Shown: positions 8,701 through 16,805 of the stretch, piece by piece
How the letters are laid out: each line of letters opens with the position of its first letter
Position numbering within the stretch: position 1 is the stretch's first letter
Assembly: GCA_964642855.1 (NCBI GenBank)
Contig: CAZXSK010000014.1
Span: 3,668-67,667 of the forward strand
DNA: 64,000 nt
From: CAZXSK01 sp964642855
GTDB lineage: Bacteria; Planctomycetota; Phycisphaerae; SM23-33
Direction of reading: 5' to 3'
The notes under the pieces: generated by a model
Told to the model about the DNA's origin: nothing
Database searches by the model: none
What the model saw: only the letters and a program-made list of their open reading frames with translations
Program-made: the position numbers and the translations under genes

Positions 8701-8881
8701 GTGCTGTCAGCGGGAGTCCTGGGTGGCGCTTCGGGCGGCTGCGGAGATCTCCCGGGGCCTGATCGAGCCCGCGCTGCGGGCGAACGGAATTCCGGAGTGT
8801 CAGCAGGCGTCCGAGAACACCGAATGCATCGGCAAACGGTGTCCGCTGGCGCCGGTTGCCCACCCTGCCAGCCGAACATAG
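5732..8881 (+). CDS. Radical SAM / ArsM-like arsenite methyltransferase / DUF5714 fusion
   Basis: 1049 residues. (1) Residues about 82-330 are radical SAM: C91-x3-C95-x2-C98 binds the 4Fe-4S cluster and ITGGEPL follows. About 330-410 look SPASM-like, but YPS stands where YPC is usual. (2) Residues about 490-720 match ArsM: the SAM site has D517-LGCGTG, and the three arsenic-binding cysteines of ArsM are present as YGCGSP (C500), SNCVLN (C592) and GECLGGA (C642). (3) Two Cys triplets lie at 753-755 and 787-789. (4) Residues about 817-1035 are DUF5714, with CxC-x2-C, HYVCDACH, HGPEHH (H896) and PGGACGF. AGGAG lies six bases before this ATG; the ATG at 5729 is the alternative. It follows the GT fusion gene by 120 bases. 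A multifunctional organoarsenic enzyme is likely; the radical step and the DUF5714 function are unknown. Confidence 0.85.
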   Translation: MARNVTRWTRLTSHDLPVYVLPDGPEWFVPNRSGDELLRRLQSDPSRDPAADALRFLDRLPDGSPSRYSGRSDERSLDRLSELWLHVTDRCNLACRHCLVGCAPGEADELSADRALHYARQAADAGCRVFAITGGEPLMHPGLQLLLEGLLNLPHARVAMLTNGTLLTDRLEMLTSVDKARLHLQVSMDGLEDNHDRIRGRGAWQHLTDQVSAAVDANLPLTLSMCVDASNVDDIPEIVRYAGQVGIANVHFLWYFVRGRARRQQMPDLDRLFSCLVQAADAGRDAGVSIDNLDAVASQVFAPPRTIHDGTGAGWDSLALGPGEQVYPSAATVGISELSTHARGDLLTAWRESPTLQRVRQATIAGGDRPMRRITGGGDMDHSYTFAGSFVGDDPYLPLIERLALWLIEREATRQSPEGRPALRLKMGDILETCGDGGRVAMTHSNCLLSLAEEGGQSAVKRFYASAAATDKTDILNPVAYPQELMDHIPPAHRFRGYGCGSPVIDAALQPGETAVDLGCGTGVECYLAARAVGGVGQVVGVDMLEQMLDRARRGSRGVAENLGYDNLRFVQGYLEDLPLPDACADVVLSNCVLNLSTHKRKLFGEIRRILRPGGRIVASDVVTETDPGPTIRNDETLRGECLGGALTQKDLVGLLDESGFTRIEVLRRAPYRTVRGHAFYSMTFRAFRPEPVRREHVQVMYRGPMESIATREGTILRAGCTAWVRQGEIAGLTGEVLVLDDRPADPLAASSCCCGPSDDVSSQTAGAADTAMTFADRLMATEASACCCGSDSGATGAYKTTSDGGQASCSPALHTCGCMVCGLSLEYSRPREVACEFCCNVETTEAICPAGHYVCDACHSRNALEVVTRICLNTRETDMVALLETIRRHEAIGLHGPEHHGMTAGIMLATWRNLGGIINNQEILRGIERGMKVPGGACGFLGVCGAAAGVGAGLAMILEATPVRPAARSQVMRAVADVMTRQGQFDASRCCQRESWVALRAAAEISRGLIEPALRANGIPECQQASENTECIGKRCPLAPVAHPASRT

Positions 8882-8966
8882 CAGAGGGCCGGAGTCGCGA
8901 GGTCGCAACGTCCGGCCCGATCTTGCTGTACCCGTCCGACAGACCGTTGGGCGCCCCCGAGGCGCT

Positions 8967-10235
8967 TCAGAAGTTGATGTTCATACGGAAGCCCAGCACG
9001 GCTGCATTGCTCACGCCGGAGACCCCGCCGGGGTTCCAGATGTACTGGAAGGACGACGAGACCGTCATCCATCCCGTAAGTTGAGCGCTGTAGTAGACCT
9101 CGAGCACCGATTCGTACCCGCGATCGTACCCGGCACGCTCCACCAGCGCCGCCCGCGCAAACCCCACGCCCAAGACGTCCTGATCCCGGGTGGGAACCGG
9201 ACCCTTGTACTGGCCGCCGACTGACCAGAAGTTGCGAATGTCGGCCACGTCGCTGTCGGCGAAGCCGTAACGGGCAAACACGCCGAGTCCCTGGCTGTCT
9301 TCGGGGTCGGGCTGCTCTTTCCAGACCATCTGGTCGATGCTGACGTACGCGCCCACGTCGTCGCGCTTGGAGGACAGGCCGTGGTGGCGGGGCTTCGGCT
9401 GGGGGTCGTACCACACGCCGAACCGGTAGGCACCGCGGAGGCTTCCGTTGGGCGAAGGCAGGGTGGGCGTCAACCCGGTCTCCAAGAGATACGTGAAGTA
9501 GTCCGGGCCATGAAAGGCAGTGTTGAATCCCGTTTCGCGCCAGTCGGCCTGGGCGTCGCCGAACCCACTGGCTACGTACAGCCATTCCGTCAACCCGGCG
9601 TAGACGACGGCGCCGATGCCGGGATCCGGGAAGGGGATGGTGGGGTTCAACCCCAGCCCGCCGTTGAAGAACTGGGTGGCGGCGCTGTTGGCGTAGCGGT
9701 TGCAGTCGAAGGCGACGGGGCAGTACTCGTGGTCGAAACCCCCGGTCAGGTCGATCTTGCCGACGCGGAACTGAAGCCTGCCTCCGAAGAGGATCTGCTC
9801 CCAGAACAGCTCGCTGAGGACGATGGCCTCGTCGCCGGAGGCCTGGCCGTTGACGCCCATCACGTCGCCAATCGAACGAGGGGACAGGCCCTGCGACCAA
9901 TTGCCCTCCGCCAGCACCTGCACTGACGCGCCGGGGATCTTCAGGAGCTTCCCGAGGTCGGCGGAGGCCGTCAGATCGTAGTTGCCCGTCCACCGACCTT
10001 CATGCTTATGTGTGGCCAGTCCGCCCGAGAGGTTCAGCTGGTAGAACTGCGTGAGGTTCAGCCCGACCTCTACGCCGGCCTGCTCGCGAAGAGTCTCTCC
10101 GAACCCGAACCAGTTGTCCGTGGCGGTATCGCGAGTAAGCAGGTCGTCTGCATCGCTCCCCCCGGAGCTTTGGGCCAATCCCGGTCCCACGAACAGCAGC
10201 ATCATGCCGGCCATCACAAGGAGCCTGGTTCGCAT
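8967..10235 (-). CDS. OprB-family carbohydrate-selective porin
   Basis: 422 residues: a signal peptide (about 1-21, ending in GPGLAQ), then a long run of alternating aromatic and polar beta strands ending in Phe (FRMNINF), as in outer-membrane barrels. Motifs typical of OprB-type porins are visible, such as the strand pattern around QLNLSGGL and the GFDHEYC region. Such porins let sugars pass the outer membrane. The ATG at 10235 follows GGGGAG; longer in-frame starts upstream add a non-signal sequence. It is divergent from the DUF5107 gene and convergent with the radical SAM fusion, separated by 85 bases. Confidence 0.8.
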   Translation of the reverse strand: MRTRLLVMAGMMLLFVGPGLAQSSGGSDADDLLTRDTATDNWFGFGETLREQAGVEVGLNLTQFYQLNLSGGLATHKHEGRWTGNYDLTASADLGKLLKIPGASVQVLAEGNWSQGLSPRSIGDVMGVNGQASGDEAIVLSELFWEQILFGGRLQFRVGKIDLTGGFDHEYCPVAFDCNRYANSAATQFFNGGLGLNPTIPFPDPGIGAVVYAGLTEWLYVASGFGDAQADWRETGFNTAFHGPDYFTYLLETGLTPTLPSPNGSLRGAYRFGVWYDPQPKPRHHGLSSKRDDVGAYVSIDQMVWKEQPDPEDSQGLGVFARYGFADSDVADIRNFWSVGGQYKGPVPTRDQDVLGVGFARAALVERAGYDRGYESVLEVYYSAQLTGWMTVSSSFQYIWNPGGVSGVSNAAVLGFRMNINF

Positions 10236-10492
10236 GATTTCTCCCCGAAAATCTGTCGTCAACATCTCAGGCTGTGGCCCGTCGTTGTGGGCCTGCCCCC
10301 GGCGGGCGAACCCGCATAGACGAGATATCGGACGGAAATGTCCCCCACTTTTCCAGTTCCCGGAATACTCTGGGGCTTCTAACCTGGTGGTCTCGCGTTC
10401 CTTGAGCATCTGCGGAAAGATGGAACTGTTTCCCGATCCTGCGGTTGAGTATAGTGTCGCACGGGCCCGGACGGACTGGGGAAGGAGCCCAC

Positions 10493-12580
10493 ATGAATAT
10501 CAAGTCCTCTGTGCAGGTCGCTGTCGCGATGACCGCCTGCGCGTTGGTCCCGACCGCTGGGCAGAAAGTGCATGCCGGGCAGAAGCCAACCGACGCCGAG
10601 TCCGTATCCGTCTCGGCGGAGAGCTTCTCTCTGCCCTGGTGGACGTCCCGATCGGTCGGCTCGGTCGATCCATTCCACCCGCGTGCCCGAACGCGACTGA
10701 GCGGCTCGGAAGACCTCGCCGGCCAGCGTAGCTTCGACGCGATCGTTCTGGAAAACGAGTACCTGCGCGTGCGGGTGTGTCCGGAGATTGGCGGAGCGAT
10801 CGCAAGCGCCACCTGCAAACTCACGGGCGAAGATATCTTCTTCCGGGAGGGGCAGGCCAAGGACTGGCTGCCGTTCTGGGAATCGGGCGTCAAGGCGAGC
10901 TTCCCGTTCCGCGAGCACGGAATCCAGACCGTCGGCCAGGGGGCCTCCTGGCGGATCTTCCGACGCGACGATGGAAGCGTCACCCTCGCGATGTGGATGG
11001 AGTTCTCCCGGTTCTCGGGCATCGAAGACCGCTGGATCTATGGCCGCTATTCCAACATGACCCTCAGCCAGTTGGTCACACTCAGGCCGGGCGAATCGTC
11101 GTTTTCGACGACCTGTGCGATTGTCAACCCGCCCGCCTACAAGCAGGGCCGGCGGCTGTGGGTGGATATCATCCTACCCCGGGAGCACACGAAACAGGGC
11201 GTCATCCAGGGGCGACAACTGCCCCCCCAGAACACCACGACCGAGTGGATCTTCCCGGCCGCGTATGTATCCAGCCACAATGGCGCGAACCTCCGCCCGT
11301 ACTCACAGAAGGACACCCCGATCGCCGCGCACGACGGCACGCCGAGCATCTTCGCCTGGGACTACCGTTTCGGCTTCGCGGGTCTCTGGTATCCGCGGGT
11401 GGGAGTCAATCGCCTGATCCTGTTCGATCCGAACGCCTCGCCGGGCTGCAAACAGTGGTTTCATGCCGGCCCGCCACCGCCGCCCGACCACTGGTGGCTG
11501 TTCAAGTACAACTTTGTCGAGCTCTGGCAGGGGACGGACTCGGTGTTCGAGGGAGTGGAGAACTGGATCCAGCCTGGCGAGCGATTCGCGATGACCCAGC
11601 ACTACACGATGATCCACGGGCTGGGGAAGGTGGACTTCGCCAACAAGCAACTGGCCGTGCACGTAGAGCTCGACAGCGACGAGCCGAAGGTACAGCTTGC
11701 GTCGCTGAAGACACTTGCCGACGTCACGGTGCTGATCGACGGGAAAGCCATCGCCCGCGCAGACGTGATCCGTCCCGGGAAACACCTGGTGGTGAAGCTC
11801 GACGCTCCCCTGGATGCTGCCCGCGTGACCGTCCGCTCCGGGGACGCAGCACTGCTGGACAGGCGATTCCCGCTGGAGATTCCGCGCGAAACCTCGCGCC
11901 ATGCGTTGATCCGTGAGGCGTGCAAGCGCACGCCCGTACAACTGGAACGCGGGGGCAACAACGCGCACCTCGGCGAAACCTTCCGGACGGCGATCGGTCG
12001 GTATCCTGCCGGCTCGGTCGGCCGCGGGAGGCTTCTGCTTCGCGACGGCTACCTGCGGGGGGCGATTCGCTGTCTGCAACAGGCTCTGGCCGTCGACGCA
12101 AACAGCGGCGAAGCCCACCATCTGCTGGGCGTTGCCCTGCTGGAGAGAGGCCGATCCAGTCAGGCCTCCCGGGCCTTCCGAGCAGCGGTGGAAGCAGAAC
12201 ACCCTCACTCCCCCGCCCGTTACTTCCTGGCGATGCTTGCTCTGGCGGCAGAGGACCAGGACGAGGCGGTCAAGCAACTGACACAACTCGGGCGAGATAT
12301 GCCCAGCCACTGGGAGGGCAGGTTGCTGCTGACGGCCACGCTGGCGGCCCGATCCGAGACGCGGGACCTGGCGGCGAAGCGCCTGGCTGCGCTGCAGGCC
12401 GAGGACCCCGCCGACCCCCGGGCAGCCTGGATCGCCGCAAAGCTGGTCGATCCGGAGGATCCCGCTGCCAGCAGGACCCTGCGCGATCTGATGAAGGAAG
12501 CCGGAGCCACCCGACGGATCGAGGAGTTCCGCAAGGCGACCAGGGGAACGTACGTTTCACCGGAAAGGCTTGGTTACTGA
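10493..12580 (+). CDS. Exported DUF5107-like protein with C-terminal TPR region
   Basis: 695 residues. The N-terminal signal region is followed by a large beta-rich domain (about 55-440) that resembles DUF5107, a fold related to galactose mutarotase. It contains ENEYLRVRVCPEIGGAI, FREHG and a Trp-rich central part. The C-terminal part (about 520-690) consists of TPR-like helical pairs (ALAVDANSGEAHHLLGVALL is one). DUF5107 proteins are associated with glycan metabolism. AAGGAG precedes the ATG at 10493; an in-frame upstream ATG at 10445 would spoil the signal sequence. The next gene follows directly after the stop. Divergent to the OprB porin, so a shared sugar-related role is plausible. Confidence 0.75.
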   Translation: MNIKSSVQVAVAMTACALVPTAGQKVHAGQKPTDAESVSVSAESFSLPWWTSRSVGSVDPFHPRARTRLSGSEDLAGQRSFDAIVLENEYLRVRVCPEIGGAIASATCKLTGEDIFFREGQAKDWLPFWESGVKASFPFREHGIQTVGQGASWRIFRRDDGSVTLAMWMEFSRFSGIEDRWIYGRYSNMTLSQLVTLRPGESSFSTTCAIVNPPAYKQGRRLWVDIILPREHTKQGVIQGRQLPPQNTTTEWIFPAAYVSSHNGANLRPYSQKDTPIAAHDGTPSIFAWDYRFGFAGLWYPRVGVNRLILFDPNASPGCKQWFHAGPPPPPDHWWLFKYNFVELWQGTDSVFEGVENWIQPGERFAMTQHYTMIHGLGKVDFANKQLAVHVELDSDEPKVQLASLKTLADVTVLIDGKAIARADVIRPGKHLVVKLDAPLDAARVTVRSGDAALLDRRFPLEIPRETSRHALIREACKRTPVQLERGGNNAHLGETFRTAIGRYPAGSVGRGRLLLRDGYLRGAIRCLQQALAVDANSGEAHHLLGVALLERGRSSQASRAFRAAVEAEHPHSPARYFLAMLALAAEDQDEAVKQLTQLGRDMPSHWEGRLLLTATLAARSETRDLAAKRLAALQAEDPADPRAAWIAAKLVDPEDPAASRTLRDLMKEAGATRRIEEFRKATRGTYVSPERLGY

Positions 12581-13495
12581 ATGCGTCGAACACAACTGGC
12601 AGCTGCATTCTGGATCACGCTGGCAGGCTGGGGAGCCCTCGCTGGCTGCGACGGCGGGGGAGATCCCTCCCGGGTTTGGCCGGGTCCCGATCGTAGCATC
12701 CCCCTGCACGAGGCCAGGCGTATCGTACGGATCAGCGCCTGGCTGGATGGCGGGGGAGATGTCAATCGCGAGGACGGTCTGGGACGCAGCGAGTTGGTCC
12801 TCGCCTGTCGTGACGGTCAGGCGCATGTCGTCGCGCTGCTTCTGGAGCGTGGAGCAGATCCGGCCGTCTCGTGGCAGAACCCTTTGGCCATAGCCAGCCG
12901 CGAGCGGCATGATCGGATCGTCGGCATGCTGCTGGACTCGGGCGCGGTCGCCGCCAACAGCCGGGAATGGCAGTTCGGTTCCCCCCTGGGGGCTGCATCC
13001 ACGGTCGGACACGCCGAAATCGCGCGCCTGCTGCTCGACGCGGGCGCAGCGATCGATGCCCGGGGCGAGTTCGGCTGCACGCCGTTGCACAAAGCTGCCC
13101 AACACGCCAACGACGACGTGGTGGCTGTGCTGCTGACCGCCGGGGCAAACGTGAACCTGACCAACCGCGCGGGCAGGACCCCTCTGCACGAGACGGGCAA
13201 GTCGGCGGCGCAGGTAAGCAAGTCACAGCGCAACGCCGATCTCGCCAGGCGGGTGAAGATCGCCCGCAGGCTTGTCGATGCGGGCGCGGACGTGGGCCTC
13301 GCCGATAACTGGGGCAACCGACCGCTCCACTACGCAGCCGGAGCGGGCAGCCGGGTGATCGTGAAGATGCTTCTTGAAGCGGGAGCGGACCCCGACACCG
13401 TCAGCGACTGGGGACTGACCCCGGCCGATCACGCCTACCGAAATGGCTTCGACGACCTCGGCCGTTGGCTGGAGAACCTGGAGAGAAAACGGTGA
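12581..13495 (+). CDS. Ankyrin-repeat lipoprotein
   Basis: 304 residues. A signal peptide ends in the lipobox ALAGC (Cys near 23). From about residue 45 onwards there are about seven ankyrin repeats, recognisable by G-x-TPLH-type turns such as CTPLHKAAQ, RTPLHETG and NRPLHYAAG, each followed by a paired helix and LLxAGADP-type ends. Ankyrin repeats bind protein partners; a lipid anchor places this one in the periplasm or at the outer membrane. It begins directly after the DUF5107 stop codon and overlaps the next ankyrin gene, forming an operon. Confidence 0.85.
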   Translation: MRRTQLAAAFWITLAGWGALAGCDGGGDPSRVWPGPDRSIPLHEARRIVRISAWLDGGGDVNREDGLGRSELVLACRDGQAHVVALLLERGADPAVSWQNPLAIASRERHDRIVGMLLDSGAVAANSREWQFGSPLGAASTVGHAEIARLLLDAGAAIDARGEFGCTPLHKAAQHANDDVVAVLLTAGANVNLTNRAGRTPLHETGKSAAQVSKSQRNADLARRVKIARRLVDAGADVGLADNWGNRPLHYAAGAGSRVIVKMLLEAGADPDTVSDWGLTPADHAYRNGFDDLGRWLENLERKR

Positions 13496-14880
13496 ATCGG
13501 GTCGGAACGGTCATTCTGCTCACGGCGACCGCGGTTCTGGCAGGCTGCGCTGCGGATATCCGGTACGGGCCGACCCCTTCCGACGGAACAACGGTCGACG
13601 CAAACGGCAGAACGCCGCTGCATGCTGCCGCCGCCCGCGGACGTGCAGACCGTATCGAGCAGATGCTGACCCGCGGTGTGGATCTCTCGGCTGCCGACCG
13701 CTTCGGACGTCGTCCGCTCCACCTTGCCGCTGCCGAAGGCCACGTTCAAGCCATCGAGAAGTTGATCGAGCGTGGAGCTGACGTCGACGCTCGCGATGCG
13801 TTCGGGGACACAGCACTTCATCTGGCCGCACGGTCGGGCCACGCCGGAGCTTCCCGCCTGCTGCTGATCGCCGGGGCGGATCCCCTGGCGGTGAACATCG
13901 CACGGAACACGCCTCTGCATGCCGCTGCAAGACGGGGACACCTCGATGCACTCGCTACGCTTGCCCGGCGGATGACGTTGGTGGACGTTGCCAATGAGAA
14001 CGGAACCACGCCATTGATCTACGCCGCAGCGCAAGGACATCGGCCCGAGGTGGAATGGCTTCTGCGGATCGGTGCAGACCCGGCGAGGAAGGACAACTCC
14101 GGCAGGACGCCGCTTCACGTGATGGGCGGGCCCACCCACGGAATCGCCACCGCCCTGCTGCAAGCCGGAGCGAAGGTCGATGCGCAGAACGAGGAAGGCA
14201 TGACCCCGTTGATGCTCGCAGCCAGCCGCAACGACATCCCGGCTGTATATGCGCTTCTCGACGGAGGCGCGACGCTGTCGGCCCGGGATCGCAGGGGCAA
14301 TGCAGCCATTCACGCCGCCGCGGCAGCCGAGGGCGGCGAGGCCCTTCGCCTGCTGATCGAGCACGGCGGAGACCCCAACGCCACCAGCGAGGAAGGCTTC
14401 ACGCCGCTGCACGTTGCGATCTGGGAGAAGAACGCGACGGCCGTGGGGCTGTTGATCGATGCCGGGGCCGGTGTGAACGTCGTCGGGGGACGCTGGAGGG
14501 AAACCCCTCTGCTTGCTGCGATCTGGACCGACAACCCGAATGTTGCGCACCTGCTCCTGCAGGCCGGTGCCAGGGTAGACCTGACCGACGAGGGCGGGGG
14601 AACCGCCCTGCACGCCGCTGCCAGGGAAGGCATGGCGGACATCGTTCAGGAGTTGATTGATCGGGGTGCGAAAGTCAACCGCATGAGCAATCACGGATGG
14701 ACTCCGCTGCATTGGGCTGCCAGCCGGGGGCATCTGCAGGCTGCGCGTGTGCTGCTGGCGGCCGGTGCCGACCCGGACATCCGGAACCGCGAAGGCCAGA
14801 CGCCCATCGACCTGGCGGGCACGGAGAGCGAGATTGCCCGCATCGCACGGAAGGCGAAGGCCGGGAAGGCCTCCCCGTAG
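13492..14880 (+). CDS. Ankyrin-repeat lipoprotein, longer paralogue
   Basis: 462 residues. It uses the GTG at 13492 that overlaps the previous stop (GTGA). The signal ends in VLAGC (lipid-modified Cys). About twelve ankyrin repeats fill nearly the whole mature protein, for example GRTPLHAAAA, RRPLHLAAAEG, GDTALHLAARSG and GWTPLHWAASRG. There is no extra catalytic domain. Its repeats are more regular than those of the preceding paralogue, which suggests duplication followed by expansion. Probably a periplasmic or outer-membrane binding protein; the partner is unknown. Confidence 0.85.
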   Translation: MNRVGTVILLTATAVLAGCAADIRYGPTPSDGTTVDANGRTPLHAAAARGRADRIEQMLTRGVDLSAADRFGRRPLHLAAAEGHVQAIEKLIERGADVDARDAFGDTALHLAARSGHAGASRLLLIAGADPLAVNIARNTPLHAAARRGHLDALATLARRMTLVDVANENGTTPLIYAAAQGHRPEVEWLLRIGADPARKDNSGRTPLHVMGGPTHGIATALLQAGAKVDAQNEEGMTPLMLAASRNDIPAVYALLDGGATLSARDRRGNAAIHAAAAAEGGEALRLLIEHGGDPNATSEEGFTPLHVAIWEKNATAVGLLIDAGAGVNVVGGRWRETPLLAAIWTDNPNVAHLLLQAGARVDLTDEGGGTALHAAAREGMADIVQELIDRGAKVNRMSNHGWTPLHWAASRGHLQAARVLLAAGADPDIRNREGQTPIDLAGTESEIARIARKAKAGKASP

Positions 14881-14925
14881 CCTGGGTTCGGACCGAGGCG
14901 GCCGCGAATCCTCCGACTCGATGCC

Positions 14926-14931
14926 TACAAT
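14926..14931 (+). promoter_or_regulatory. Possible -10 element for the AzoR-like gene
   Basis: TACAAT (5/6 match to TATAAT) lies 28 bases before the ATG at 14959, and an AGGAGG ribosome site at 14945-14950 lies between them. No good -35 box is visible at 17 bases upstream, so the call is weak. Confidence 0.3.
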
Positions 14932-14958
14932 GCTGCAGGAACCCAGGAGGCACTGCCC

Positions 14959-15588
14959 ATGTCCATGCATCTGCTTTACGTGAAAGCTTCTCCCCGAAAA
15001 GACCGCTCGAAGTCCATCACCGTAGCCGAAGCGTTTCTCGAGACCTTCAGCAAGACACACGAGGAAGTGCAGGTCGATGCGGTCGACCTGTTCGAGATGG
15101 ACCTTCCCGCCTTCGACGGGCCCGCGATGGAGACCAAGTACGCGATCATGCGCGCTGAGTCTCCCACGCCTGCCCAGAAGCAGGCCTGGTCCCGCGTGGA
15201 GCAGGTAATCGACCGGTTTGCCACCGCCGACCGATACGTCTTCGCCGTGCCTATGTGGAACTTCAGCATCCCCTACCGGCTGAAGCAGTACATCGATGTA
15301 CTGGTCCAGCCCGGGTACACATTCCGGGTCACCGAAAGCGGCTACGAAGGCATGCTGAATGACAAAGCTGCATTCGTGGCGTACGCGCGGGGCGGGGACT
15401 ACTCAGACCCCCCTGCCGACGCAATGGACTTCCAGAAACCGTACCTGGAAGCGATCCTCGGGTTCATGGGCATCACGGAGGTGTCTTCGGCCATCGTGCA
15501 GCCGGTACTGATGGGCGGACCGGAGCAAGGACAGACAGCGCTGGAGGATGCGATCGAGCGGGCTCGATCTTTGGCCCGGGATTTCTGA
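14959..15588 (+). CDS. azoR: AzoR-type FMN-dependent NADH quinone/azo reductase
   Basis: 209 residues, the normal length for AzoR-type flavodoxin-fold enzymes. An N-terminal phosphate-binding region YVKASPRKDRSKS sits where AzoR has its S-P-R/M motif. The central motif FAVPMWNFSIPYRLKQYID matches the flavin- and quinone-binding PMYNFxxP loop. VAYARGGDY corresponds to the SRGG loop. These enzymes reduce quinones and azo or nitro compounds with NAD(P)H and protect against thiol and quinone stress. Start supported by AGGAGG eight bases upstream. Stands alone. Confidence 0.85.
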   Translation: MSMHLLYVKASPRKDRSKSITVAEAFLETFSKTHEEVQVDAVDLFEMDLPAFDGPAMETKYAIMRAESPTPAQKQAWSRVEQVIDRFATADRYVFAVPMWNFSIPYRLKQYIDVLVQPGYTFRVTESGYEGMLNDKAAFVAYARGGDYSDPPADAMDFQKPYLEAILGFMGITEVSSAIVQPVLMGGPEQGQTALEDAIERARSLARDF

Positions 15589-15617
15589 CCGACGTTCCTC
15601 CACACGGACTGCCAGGC

Positions 15618-15646
15618 TTGACACAACAACAACAGGCTTCTACCCT
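15618..15646 (+). promoter_or_regulatory. Probable sigma-70-type promoter for the Gfo/Idh gene
   Basis: A perfect TTGACA at 15618-15623, a 17-base spacer, and TACCCT at 15641-15646 as a weak -10. The predicted start of transcription would be near 15653, 24 bases before the ATG at 15677. Confidence 0.5.
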
Positions 15647-15676
15647 CACGTACCCTTCAGGATTCGAGGTACGCAC

Positions 15677-16801
15677 ATGGCGAAGGATCGTCTATCGGTG
15701 GCAATGATCGGCGTGGGGGCCGTGGGAGACATGACTCTCCAAGCCTTGGCGCAGATGGAGTCGGTGCATGTGGCGGGGGTTTCCGACCGCGACGGGACCC
15801 TGGCCGAGCAGATCGGCCGGAAGATGGACATTCCGTACTTCAGCGACAACCGCTCGCTGCTGGCCGAGGGCCGCCCCGACGTGGTGTTCCTGGCGATTCC
15901 CCCGATGGCATGCCCGGAACTGATTGACGCCTGCGCCAAGCGCGGCATCCACGTATGGAAAGAGGCCCCCCTCGCACGCAACCTCGACGAAGGCGTCGCG
16001 ATGGTCAAGCGCATGGAAAAGGCGGGGCTGAAGCTGGCCGTCGGCACGCGATGGCGGTTCTGTCCCGGCTACCATCACGCGCAGGAATCTCTAAGCCAAT
16101 TGGGGCGGGTGTTCCTCGCCCGGGCCCACTACCTGTTCAACTGGGGGCCGAGGCTTTCCTGGCGGGGCGATCTCGCCTCGGCCGGGGGCGGCGCACTGCT
16201 GGAACTGGGCTACCACCCCGTGGATCTGCTGCAGTGGATGCTGGGCTTCCCGGAAGAAGTCTACAGCGTCAACGCGGTCGGGCATCGCGACCCGTCCGGA
16301 CCCGATGGCGAGGCCCTGCCCGTCTATGACACCGACGACACCGCTGCGGCGATTCTACGCTACAAGTCCGGAGCGATGGCGACCGTTGTGACTTCGCGCG
16401 CGTCCGGACCCATCAGCCAGGAGCTCAATCTCCATGGACGCAACGGGTCACTCTCCGCCAACAGTGAACTGTGCCTCGTGCGGGATCCGGAAGGGAACAT
16501 GCTCGACCACACCCGTGGCGAGCCGGTTCCTCTCGACGCCTTCCGCCGGCAGGCAGGGGCCTTTCTCGAAGCCGTGCGCATCGACGCACCTTACTACCAG
16601 TGCAGCGGCAGAGAGAACCTGCTGAACCTGGCCGTGCTGGAAGCGATGTACCTTGCCGGGCGGACCGGCCAACCCGAGACGCCGCGCCGGCTGCTGAGCA
16701 ACGCCAACCTCGACCCCGAGGATTGCCTGACCCACTGCAAACCCCCGGCCGACCCGCAACCTCTGGAAGACCACGTTCCGCCCTGCGACGATCTGGAGTG
16801 A
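15677..16801 (+). CDS. Gfo/Idh/MocA-family oxidoreductase with EAP instead of EKP
   Basis: 374 residues. The N-terminal Rossmann fold binds NAD(P) through IGVGAVGD. The family motif EKP, whose Lys is catalytic in most members, reads E96-A97-P98 here (KEAPLA). The second conserved motif LGYHPVDLLQWMLG, with the His-xx-Asp pair, is intact. Such enzymes oxidise or epimerise sugars and cyclitols. With the Lys missing, the chemistry may differ, or the nearby K95 may substitute; this is inference. Start: ATG after GAGG, with a good promoter upstream. The photolyase gene follows after four bases, so the two are co-transcribed. Confidence 0.85.
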   Translation: MAKDRLSVAMIGVGAVGDMTLQALAQMESVHVAGVSDRDGTLAEQIGRKMDIPYFSDNRSLLAEGRPDVVFLAIPPMACPELIDACAKRGIHVWKEAPLARNLDEGVAMVKRMEKAGLKLAVGTRWRFCPGYHHAQESLSQLGRVFLARAHYLFNWGPRLSWRGDLASAGGGALLELGYHPVDLLQWMLGFPEEVYSVNAVGHRDPSGPDGEALPVYDTDDTAAAILRYKSGAMATVVTSRASGPISQELNLHGRNGSLSANSELCLVRDPEGNMLDHTRGEPVPLDAFRRQAGAFLEAVRIDAPYYQCSGRENLLNLAVLEAMYLAGRTGQPETPRRLLSNANLDPEDCLTHCKPPADPQPLEDHVPPCDDLE

Positions 16802-16805
16802 TCCG

